NCBI GenBank assembly: GCA_038232655.1
Contig: JBBSNM010000034.1
Span: forward strand, 1 to 26,059
Reading direction: 5' to 3'
Length of the DNA stretch: 26,059 nucleotides
Source: JACCVL01 sp038232655
Lineage (GTDB): Bacteria > Actinomycetota > Actinomycetes > Propionibacteriales > Nocardioidaceae
Of the stretch, positions 8,911 to 15,815 are shown piece after piece (the first letter of the stretch is position 1; the number at the start of each line of letters is the position of its first letter). The position numbers and the translations under genes were made by a program. Under the pieces are notes generated by a model. The model saw only the letters and a list, made by a program, of their open reading frames with translations. It did not search any database and had not been told where the DNA came from.

Positions 8911-11790
8911 ATGACCGCACCGCGGGTGAGCGTCGCCGACGCCGTCGCCACCGGAACGCCCGAGTGGCTGCGCTCGGCGCTGACCGGGATCGTCGACGCC
9001 AAGCGGGTGCTGACGCGACCGATCGACCTGGTGCGGTTCGCCTCCGACGCCAGCGCCTACCGGCTGATGCCCCGGGCGGTGGTGCTGGCGGCCGGCGTTG
9101 ACGAGATCCAGGGACTGTTCGCCACCGCGCACGCCACCGGCGTCCCGCTGACGTTCCGCGCCGCCGGGACGAGCCTGTGCGGCCAGGGGCAAGGGGACGG
9201 CGTACTGGTCGACGTCCAGCGGCACTGGCAGGGCGTCGAGGTGCTCGACGACGGTGCCCGGGTGCGGGTCGTCCCGGGCACCAACGCGGCACACGTCAAC
9301 GCGGCCCTGCGCCCGTACGGCACCGCGCTGGGCCCCGACCCGGCCAGCATCGCCGCCTGCAGCGTCGGCGGCATCGTGGCCAACAACTCCAGCGGGATGT
9401 GCTGCGGCGTCGAGGAGAACACCTACCAGACGCTGGAGTCGCTCACCTTCGTGCTGCCGACGGGCACCGTCATCGACACCGCGGCCGGCGACGCCGAGCA
9501 GGTGTTCGCCGACAACGAGCCGGCGTTGGCCGAGGGCCTGGCCGCGCTGCGCAACGAGCTGCTGGGCGACCCGGCGCTGGCGGCTCGGGTCCGCGCGAAG
9601 TACCGGATGAAGAACACCACCGGCTACGGGCTGAACGCGCTGCTCGACCACGAGTCGCCGCTGCAGGCCTTCGCGCACCTGCTGGTGGGCTCCGAAGGCA
9701 CGCTGGCTTTCATCGCCGAGGTCGTGCTCCGCACCGTCCCGCTGCAGCTGCACCGCGTCACCGGGCTGCTCGTGCTGCCCGACCTGCACGCAGCCTCCGG
9801 GGCGGTGGCACGGTTCCGTGACGCCGGGGCACGCGCCGTCGAGCTGATGGACCGCTCGTCGCTGCGTGCCGTCGAGGACCAGCCCGGCGTGCCGCCCTAC
9901 CTGGCCGGGCTCCCCGACGGCGCGGCGGGGCTGCTCGTCGAGTTCCGCAGCGCCGACAGCTCCGAGCTGGCCGCGCTGCACCAGCGGGCCACCGACACCG
10001 CGGCGCAGCTGCCCGTGGTCGTGCCCGCGGAGTTCTCCACCGACCCCGCGCAGCAGCAGCAGTACTGGACGGTGCGCAACGGCCTGTTCGCCTCGGTGGG
10101 GGCGGCCCGCCCGCAGGGCACCTCGGTGATCCTCGAGGACATCACCGTGCCGACCGAGCACCTGGCCGACACGGCCGTCGACCTGTCGGCGCTGTTCGAC
10201 CGCTACGGCTACGCACCGGGGGTGGTGTTCGGGCACGCCAAGGACGGCAACCTGCACTTCCTGCTGACCCCCCGCTTCGACCGTGCGGAGGAGACCGAGC
10301 ACTACGCCCGCTTCATGACCGACCTGGTGGAGCTGATCGTCGTCCGCTACGACGGTGCGCTGAAGGGCGAGCACGGGACGGGACGCAACGTGGCGCCGTT
10401 CGTGGCGGCGGAGTGGGGGGCCGCGGCGTACGCGCTGATGCGCCGGCTCAAGGACCTCGCCGACCCCGCCGGCGTCCTCAACCCGGGCGTGCTGCTCAAC
10501 GACAGCCCGACCGCGCACGTGGAACACCTCAAGACCTCTGCGGTGATCGACCCGGTCGCCGACCGGTGCATCGAGTGCGGCTACTGCGAGCGGGTGTGCC
10601 CCAGCCGCGCGCTCACCACCACCCCCCGGCAACGCATCGTCATCGAGCGCGAGCTGGCCCGCCAGCGCGAGTCCGGCTCGGCCACCGGCCTGCTGACCGC
10701 GCTGGAGGAGCACAAGGCGTACGCCAGCGTCGACACCTGCGCCGGGGACGGGCTGTGCGCGATCGCCTGCCCGGTCGACATCAACACCGGCGAGATGGTC
10801 AAGAACCTGCGCCGCGAGCGGCACTCGAAGGGCACCGACCGGGTGGGCCGGCTGGTCGCCCGGCACGCCGCCGTCGCGGAGCGCGGTGCCCGCGGCGCGC
10901 TGCGCGCGGGGCACCTGCTGGCCCGGGCCGGCGGGGACCGCACCGTGGCGGCGATGACGGCGGCGGCGCGACGGGTGCTCGGCACCGAGAACGTGCCGCA
11001 CTGGCTCCCCGAGACGCCGACCGCGGCACCGGCGGCACTGCCCGAGACCGCCCGCGAGGGGGCGACCGCGGTCTACTTCCCGGCCTGCATCAACCGGATC
11101 TTCGGCGCCGGTGGCGCCGACCCGACGCTGCCGCGGACCTTCGTCGCGGTGGCCGAGCGCGCCGGGCAGCCGCTGTGGATCCCGCCCGACGTGGCCGGTG
11201 TCTGCTGCGCCACCCCGTGGCGGTCCAAGGGCTACCAGTCCGGCACGGTGGCGATGGCCGACCGGCTGGCCGAGCGGATCTGGGGCTGGACCGACGCCGG
11301 GCGACTGCCGCTTGTCGTGGACGCGTCATCGTGCACGCAGGGGATCTTGGACGCCGCGCCGTACTGCAGCGGTGCCAACAAGGAGCGGCTCGCGGACGTG
11401 ACCGTGCTGGACAGCGTGCAGTTCGTCGCCGACCGGCTGCTGCCGGAGCTGCCGGTCGGGCGCCGGGTCGGATCGGTCGCTCTGCACCCGGTGTGCTCGG
11501 TGCAGCACGCGGGCACGGCGCCGGCGCTGCAGGCGAGCGCCGACCACCTGGCGGCCGAGGTGGTCGTCGCCGGCGGCGGCGGGTGCTGCGGCATGGCCGG
11601 CGACCGCGGCTTCTTGCACCCCGAGCTCACCGAGTCAGCGACCGCGCCGGTCGCCCGCGAGCTGGCCGCCGGACCCGACCACGACGACTACCTCACCAGC
11701 AACCGCACCTGCGAGATCGGCCTGCAGCACGGCACCGGCCGCACCTACCGGTCGTACCTCTACCTGCTGGAGCGGCTCAGCCGACGCTGA
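8911..11790 (+). CDS. FAD/Fe-S dehydrogenase, D-lactate dehydrogenase type (D-2-hydroxyacid oxidation)
   Basis: This 959-residue single-chain enzyme has the layout of bacterial Dld-II/YdiJ-type D-2-hydroxyacid dehydrogenases. An FAD-binding domain (about 45-220, with AAGTSLCGQGQGDG and GGIVANNSSGMCCG) is followed by an FAD-oxidase C-terminal domain (about 250-540, ending GEHGTGRN...NPGVLLND). Then comes a ferredoxin-like part with CIECGYCERVCP starting at Cys553. A second motif, CAGDGLCAIACP, starts at Cys610 and has only three cysteines, as is usual in this family. Two cysteine-rich CCG-type motifs follow (CCATPW from Cys765 and GGGGCCGM with Cys892-Cys893). D-lactate is the most likely substrate; D-2-hydroxyglutarate or glycolate are alternatives. 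Electrons probably go to the quinone pool. ATG 8911 has GGAGG at 8901-8905. The 3' end overlaps the acyl-CoA synthetase gene tail-to-tail by 14 bp. Confidence 0.9.
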   Translation: MTAPRVSVADAVATGTPEWLRSALTGIVDAKRVLTRPIDLVRFASDASAYRLMPRAVVLAAGVDEIQGLFATAHATGVPLTFRAAGTSLCGQGQGDGVLVDVQRHWQGVEVLDDGARVRVVPGTNAAHVNAALRPYGTALGPDPASIAACSVGGIVANNSSGMCCGVEENTYQTLESLTFVLPTGTVIDTAAGDAEQVFADNEPALAEGLAALRNELLGDPALAARVRAKYRMKNTTGYGLNALLDHESPLQAFAHLLVGSEGTLAFIAEVVLRTVPLQLHRVTGLLVLPDLHAASGAVARFRDAGARAVELMDRSSLRAVEDQPGVPPYLAGLPDGAAGLLVEFRSADSSELAALHQRATDTAAQLPVVVPAEFSTDPAQQQQYWTVRNGLFASVGAARPQGTSVILEDITVPTEHLADTAVDLSALFDRYGYAPGVVFGHAKDGNLHFLLTPRFDRAEETEHYARFMTDLVELIVVRYDGALKGEHGTGRNVAPFVAAEWGAAAYALMRRLKDLADPAGVLNPGVLLNDSPTAHVEHLKTSAVIDPVADRCIECGYCERVCPSRALTTTPRQRIVIERELARQRESGSATGLLTALEEHKAYASVDTCAGDGLCAIACPVDINTGEMVKNLRRERHSKGTDRVGRLVARHAAVAERGARGALRAGHLLARAGGDRTVAAMTAAARRVLGTENVPHWLPETPTAAPAALPETAREGATAVYFPACINRIFGAGGADPTLPRTFVAVAERAGQPLWIPPDVAGVCCATPWRSKGYQSGTVAMADRLAERIWGWTDAGRLPLVVDASSCTQGILDAAPYCSGANKERLADVTVLDSVQFVADRLLPELPVGRRVGSVALHPVCSVQHAGTAPALQASADHLAAEVVVAGGGGCCGMAGDRGFLHPELTESATAPVARELAAGPDHDDYLTSNRTCEIGLQHGTGRTYRSYLYLLERLSRR

Positions 11791-13858
11791 CCGGCGGGTC
11801 GGTGACCGCAGCGCCGCTGACCACCAGGCGCGCATCCAGCGCGACCACCCCGTGCGGCGTGACCGCGAGCGGGTTGCACTCCACCTCGCTGATCTCGGGG
11901 TGGGCAGCGGCGAAGTGGGACAGCCTGCTGACCACTGCGCTGGCCTGGCCAACGTCGAGGGCCGGACGCCCACGGTAACCGGCGAACAGCACCGCGCCCT
12001 CGAGCTGCCCCAGCATCCGGGACGCCGTCGCCGGGTCGACCGGCCCGAGCGCGAGCTGGGTGTCCCTGAGCACCTCCGCGTTGGTGCCGCCGAAGCCGAC
12101 CAGAACCACGGTGTCGAAGGCGCGGTCCCGACCGACACCGACGATCAGCTCGACGGAGTCCCTCAGGTCGGCCATCTCCTCGACCGAGCAGCTCGGGGGC
12201 GCCAGCCGCACCTGCAGATCGTCCCACGCCGCCAGCAGCTCCTCGCGGGTGCGGATGTTCAACACGACGCCGCCACCGTCGGACTTGTGCTCGGCGACCA
12301 GCGCCTTCAGCACCAGCGGGTAGGTGAGGCCTGCTGCCGCGACCGTCAGCTGCCGCCCGGTCGCCACCTCCGCTGCCCGCACGAACGGCAGGCCCGCTGC
12401 GGTCAGCACCCGCCGGGCGGGCCAGTAGCCCACCTCGCGGACCGGCGGTTGGGCTGCCGGGGTCTCGGGTACGAGTGGCGGGCCGGCCAGGCTGCGCCAC
12501 GTCAGCCGCTGCAGCACCCAGGCAGCGCGTTCGATGTCTCTGTAGACGGCGACACCCCCGGCCCGCAGGGCCCGCGCCGCCGGGGAGCGGTCCACCACCA
12601 GGCTCGCCACCACAGGCTTGCCCGAGGTCGCTGCCACCCGGGTCAACCCGTCGGCGACCTGCAGCTCCTTGGCCGCGAGCTCGGCACCGTAGTCCTGGTA
12701 GCCGCCGAGGCACCCGGTCAGCAAGAACGCGTCCACCTCCGAGCTGTGCGCGACCATCTCGGCGACCCTGCGGAAGCAGTCGATGTCTCGTTCGCCGGCG
12801 CCGGCGATGTCGATCGGGTTGGACGTGCCGGCGTGCGCCGGCAGCTCGGCGGACACTCTCGTACGCAGCGCCGCGGTGAACGGCTGGACAATGAGGCCGC
12901 GTGCGTCCAGCGCGTCGGCGGCGAGAGAGCCGTGCCCACCGCCGTCGGCGAGAATGGCGACCCGCCGGCCCGGTGGCAGTGCGGTGCGCACGAGGGCCTG
13001 GACGAGATCGGCCATCTCGGTGGGGGTCCGCACCAGCTCGACCCCGGCCGCGTCGCAGACTGCCTGGACGACCGACCGCGGGCTGACCAGGGTCCCCGTG
13101 TGCGAGGCAGCACCGCGGGCGGCGGCCTCCCCGCTGCCGGCGGTCAGCAGCACGACCGGCTTGCCCGCCCGGTTCGCGCGCGCGGCCGCGCGGGCGAACC
13201 CACGGCCGTCGGTGAACCCCTCGCTGTACAGCGCGATCACGGTGGTGTCGTCGTGCTCGATACAGGCGTCGACCAGCTCGGCGATGCCGATGTCGGCCTG
13301 GTTGCCGACGCTGACGAACCGCGAGAGGCCGAGGTCGTGGACGTGCAGCTGGGCGGCCAGGTCGATCCCCACGGTTCCGCTCTGGGAGAGCAGCGCGACC
13401 GGGCCCGCTGGGACGTCCAGCGCGCAGACGTGCAGCCCGGTCGAGTGGTCCAGCAGGCCCAGGCAGTTCGGCCCCAGCAGGCGTGCACCGGCCACCCGCA
13501 CTCGCTCGACGACGGCGCGCTGTCGACGCAGGTGCTCGCCGCCGAGCTCGCCGAGACCCGAGGTGATCCCGACGATCACGCCGACGCCCGCTCCGAGCGC
13601 GTCGTCCACCGCCTCCTCGAACGAGCCGGCGGGGACGGCGACGACGGCGAGGTCGACCTGCTCGCCGAGCTCGACCAGGCTGGCAGCCGTCGGGCGCCCC
13701 AGCACCCGGGGTCGCACCCGGTTGACGAGGTAGGTGGGGCGGTGCCCGGTCAACGCCCGGCGGGCCAGCCAGTTGCCGTACTTCTCGGGCTGGTCCGACG
13801 CGCCGACGATCGCGATGGAGCGTGGGTCGAAGAGCGTCCCGAGATCGCGGGCGGTCAC
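11777..13858 (-). CDS. NDP-forming acyl-CoA synthetase (acetate-CoA ligase, ADP-forming family)
   Basis: This 693-residue protein has all the parts of single-chain NDP-forming acyl-CoA synthetases, which join a carboxylate to CoA with ATP, or run in reverse. A CoA-binding Rossmann domain lies at about 5-100 (FDPRSIAIVGAS), then succinyl-CoA-ligase-like domains with LLGPNCLGL and LLSQSGTVG. The probable phosphohistidine is in AASHTGTL. The ATP-grasp domain fills the last 220 residues (LVLKAL..., SDGGGVVLNI, EVECNPLAV). The start is uncertain: GTG 13858, just after the thioesterase stop, gives the family's normal length but has a weak ribosome site. It is third in the IclR-thioesterase-synthetase operon. 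The real substrate is unknown; gamma-butyrobetaine, crotonobetaine, carnitine, acetate or acetoacetate are possible from context. Confidence 0.88.
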   Translation of the reverse strand: MTARDLGTLFDPRSIAIVGASDQPEKYGNWLARRALTGHRPTYLVNRVRPRVLGRPTAASLVELGEQVDLAVVAVPAGSFEEAVDDALGAGVGVIVGITSGLGELGGEHLRRQRAVVERVRVAGARLLGPNCLGLLDHSTGLHVCALDVPAGPVALLSQSGTVGIDLAAQLHVHDLGLSRFVSVGNQADIGIAELVDACIEHDDTTVIALYSEGFTDGRGFARAAARANRAGKPVVLLTAGSGEAAARGAASHTGTLVSPRSVVQAVCDAAGVELVRTPTEMADLVQALVRTALPPGRRVAILADGGGHGSLAADALDARGLIVQPFTAALRTRVSAELPAHAGTSNPIDIAGAGERDIDCFRRVAEMVAHSSEVDAFLLTGCLGGYQDYGAELAAKELQVADGLTRVAATSGKPVVASLVVDRSPAARALRAGGVAVYRDIERAAWVLQRLTWRSLAGPPLVPETPAAQPPVREVGYWPARRVLTAAGLPFVRAAEVATGRQLTVAAAGLTYPLVLKALVAEHKSDGGGVVLNIRTREELLAAWDDLQVRLAPPSCSVEEMADLRDSVELIVGVGRDRAFDTVVLVGFGGTNAEVLRDTQLALGPVDPATASRMLGQLEGAVLFAGYRGRPALDVGQASAVVSRLSHFAAAHPEISEVECNPLAVTPHGVVALDARLVVSGAAVTDPPVSVG

Positions 13859-13868
13859 GACGAGGCCG

Positions 13869-14360
13869 CTAACGACTCGGCCGAGGCGCGCCGACCCCGA
13901 CACCGAGGTGCGCCGGGCGTTCCAGGGGCCGGTGGGCGGCCACGGCCGCTCGCACCGCGAGGTCGCGGTCGGCCGGGAAGGCGGTGACGCGGCCGGTGCG
14001 CTGGTCCACGTGCACGAACAGGTACTCCCCCGTGAGCACGACCGCGTCCCCCGCCAGGACGGTGGTGTGCACCCGCAACCGCTTCGCGTCCGCGTCCACG
14101 AGGAACGTCTCGGCACGCAGCTGCGCGTCCGGGCCGACCTCACCCAGGTAGCGCAGGTGCGCCTCCACGGTGAAGACCGCGCACCCGCTGTTGGCCTGGT
14201 ACGCCGCGCCGACACCCAGGGCGTCGAGCAGCGCCTCGTTGGCCCGGCTGCACACGACGGCGTAAGCGGAGTCGGTCATGTGCGCGTTGTAGTCCAGCCA
14301 GTCGGGGTGCACCCCCGTCTGGTAGGCGGCCAGCGGGCGCCCGTGCGCGAGCCCGGTCAC
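13869..14360 (-). CDS. hotdog-fold acyl-CoA thioesterase (4HBT/CdhB-like), copy 1
   Basis: This 163-residue protein shows the HPDWLDYNAHM motif near its N-terminus, as in the 4HBT-like thioesterases that include the betainyl-CoA thioesterase of bacterial carnitine degradation. The later TVEAHLRYLGEV and TGEYLFVHVD segments also fit, and hotdog proteins are this size. It presumably hydrolyses a CoA ester in the cytoplasm. Its GTG start (14360) overlaps the IclR stop in a GTGA pattern, so translation is probably coupled. The synthetase start follows its TAG stop by about 10 bp. A second related thioesterase begins the divergent operon. Between carnitinyl-CoA and betainyl-CoA as substrates the sequence does not decide. 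Confidence 0.82.
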   Translation of the reverse strand: MTGLAHGRPLAAYQTGVHPDWLDYNAHMTDSAYAVVCSRANEALLDALGVGAAYQANSGCAVFTVEAHLRYLGEVGPDAQLRAETFLVDADAKRLRVHTTVLAGDAVVLTGEYLFVHVDQRTGRVTAFPADRDLAVRAAVAAHRPLERPAHLGVGVGAPRPSR

Positions 14361-15145
14361 GACCCCGCCTTCCCGGGTCGCTCGAACGACGACTCGATCT
14401 CGGCTGCCGCCTGCTGCGCGAGCGCACCCAGCTCCGCGAACCGCGCCTCGGGCACCCGGCTGTGCGGTCCCCAGATGCTCACGACGGCGAACGGCCGCGC
14501 GCGTGGGTCACGGACCGCCGCCGACACGCCGTACAAGGTGTCCTCGAGCTCGCCGGCGCAGACGCCGTACCCGCGCGCACGCGTCTCGGCGAGCTCGGTC
14601 CGCAGTGCCGTGCCGGAGGTGATCGTGGTGGCGGTGTAGCGGGTCAGCGGTCCCTTCAGCACCGCGTGCAGCTCGTCCTCGGGCAGCCCGGCCAGCAGTG
14701 CCTTGCCGCACGATGTTGCGTGCAGCGGGACGGCGCGACCGATCCAGTTGGCCGCCAGCACCGACGGCGGCGCGACCTCGGCGACGTAGGTGAGGCTGAG
14801 CCGCTGCGCGACCGCCAGGTTTGCCGTCTCGCCGGTGCGCTCGTTCAGCCGCACGAGGACGTCGTGCGCGCGCCGCGCCAACCCCACGACGCCCTCGGCG
14901 GCGGCCAGGCGGGGCACTGCCAGACCGATCGAGTAGCGGTGGGTGGCGGGGTCGACCGACAGCAGGTCGTAGGCCTCCAGGGTGGCAAGCAGCCGCCACG
15001 CGGTGGCGCGGTTCAGCCCGCACGCCTCCGCGAGGGAGGTGACCGACTCGCCCTCGGCCGCACCGGCCGCCACCGCCTCCAGCAGCGCGATCGCCCGCTC
15101 GACGGACTGGACCAGGCCGGCAGACCCGGCCGTGCCTGGCGCCAC
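14357..15145 (-). CDS. IclR-family transcriptional regulator
   Basis: This protein of about 262 residues has the IclR layout. A winged helix-turn-helix lies in the first 80 residues (LVQSVERAIALLEAV, VTSLAEACGLNRATAWRLL). The effector domain follows, with the typical PLHATSCGKALLAGL and GYGVCAGELEDTLYGVSAAV motifs. IclR proteins usually sense small acids or their CoA esters and often control an adjacent divergent operon. I placed the start at GTG 15145 because GGAGG lies five bases upstream. GTG 15178 with a weaker AAGG site is possible, and the open frame reaches 15340. It heads the leftward operon and is the obvious candidate regulator of the carnitine genes on the other side. A palindrome in the shared region is its likely operator. 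Confidence 0.92.
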   Translation of the reverse strand: MAPGTAGSAGLVQSVERAIALLEAVAAGAAEGESVTSLAEACGLNRATAWRLLATLEAYDLLSVDPATHRYSIGLAVPRLAAAEGVVGLARRAHDVLVRLNERTGETANLAVAQRLSLTYVAEVAPPSVLAANWIGRAVPLHATSCGKALLAGLPEDELHAVLKGPLTRYTATTITSGTALRTELAETRARGYGVCAGELEDTLYGVSAAVRDPRARPFAVVSIWGPHSRVPEARFAELGALAQQAAAEIESSFERPGKAGS

Positions 15146-15190
15146 GGTCACCTCCGCCCCGGTCGCGGTCCGTTCCACCGGCCAGCGGCC

Positions 15191-15219
15191 TTGACCGCGC
15201 CACCGGCCGTTCGTACAGT
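15191..15219 (+). promoter_or_regulatory. candidate promoter of the carnitine operon
   Basis: TTGACC (15191-15196) and TACAGT (15214-15219) are separated by 17 bp, which is the best -35/-10 pair in the divergent region. It points to the rightward operon, with transcription expected to start near 15226. The -35 matches five of six and the -10 four of six consensus positions. Confidence 0.5.
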
Positions 15220-15221
15220 CG

Positions 15222-15256
15222 TTGCACCATAGAAGCACGCCGCGCACAATGTGCAA
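15222..15256. promoter_or_regulatory. candidate IclR operator
   Basis: GCACA-A-TGTGC (15244-15254) is a perfect odd palindrome. A wider pair, TTGCAC (15222-15227) and GTGCAA (15251-15256), flanks it as an inverted repeat. The site covers the expected start of rightward transcription. It would also sit over a possible weak leftward promoter (TTGCAC 15256-15251, 19-bp spacer, TATGGT 15231-15226), so one bound repressor could control both operons. Confidence 0.5.
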
Positions 15257-15284
15257 AGTCTGCGAGGCCGGGGGGTCCGGGAGG

Positions 15285-15815
15285 TTGTCCACCATCGACG
15301 AGCCCGGGGCGGTTCCTGCCCCCCTGCACCTGCACCGCACGACCGTGCGGCCTGAGTGGGTCGACTACAACGGCCACATGAGCGAGTGGAGCTACCTGCT
15401 GGTGATGGGCGACAGCTCGGATGCGCTGTTTCGCTACGTCGGCATCGACGAGGCGTACCGCGCTGCGGGCTGCTCGCTGTTCACGGTCGAGACGCACATC
15501 CGGAACCTGCTCGAGGCGGCCGAGGGTGACGAGCTCGACTCGACGCTGCAGCTGTTGGGGGTCGACGCCAAACGCGTGCATCTGGCGCACGAGATCATCG
15601 GCCCACACGGACGGTTGATCGCCACCGGCGAGCAGCTGCTGCTGCACGTCGACACGGCGACCGGGCGAGTGCGCCCCCTGCCGCCCGCGGTCAGCGTCCG
15701 GTTCCAGCAGATCACGGACGCGCACGCAGCGTTGCCGAGACCCGGGTGGGTCGGCCAGGTGATGACCCTGCCGGCCGGCACGACTGCCCGGCAGGCGAAG
15801 GGGGCGGTCGGGTAG
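15285..15815 (+). CDS. hotdog-fold acyl-CoA thioesterase (4HBT/CdhB-like), copy 2
   Basis: The protein contains RPEWVDYNGHM, closely matching the DYNGHM signature of betainyl-CoA thioesterase-like hotdog proteins, then FTVETHIRNLLEA and TGEQLLLHVD. It aligns by eye along its length with the thioesterase at 13869-14360, so the two are paralogues. The start is unsettled. TTG 15285 gives 176 residues but GGGAGG abuts it without spacing. ATG 15249 gives 188 residues but sits within the putative operator and has no ribosome site. GTG 15342 would cut too close to the motif. It is the first gene of the rightward operon and its TAG stop overlaps the next GTG by one base. Its place beside CaiD, BKACE and carnitine dehydrogenase supports a carnitinyl-CoA or betainyl-CoA substrate. 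Confidence 0.82.
   Translation: MSTIDEPGAVPAPLHLHRTTVRPEWVDYNGHMSEWSYLLVMGDSSDALFRYVGIDEAYRAAGCSLFTVETHIRNLLEAAEGDELDSTLQLLGVDAKRVHLAHEIIGPHGRLIATGEQLLLHVDTATGRVRPLPPAVSVRFQQITDAHAALPRPGWVGQVMTLPAGTTARQAKGAVG

Noticed and set aside
6641..8914. A 757-codon rightward open frame opposite the antiporter gene
   Set aside because: It is the antisense shadow of a clear membrane protein; its Gln/Arg/Asp/His-rich composition without motifs is typical of reverse-strand frames in GC-rich genes.
8605..11001. A 798-codon leftward open frame opposite the FAD/Fe-S dehydrogenase
   Set aside because: It lies antisense to a gene with clear FAD and Fe-S motifs, and shows no motifs of its own.
11852..13987. 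A 711-codon rightward open frame opposite the acyl-CoA synthetase
   Set aside because: It is an antisense shadow; the other strand has CoA-binding and ATP-grasp motifs throughout.
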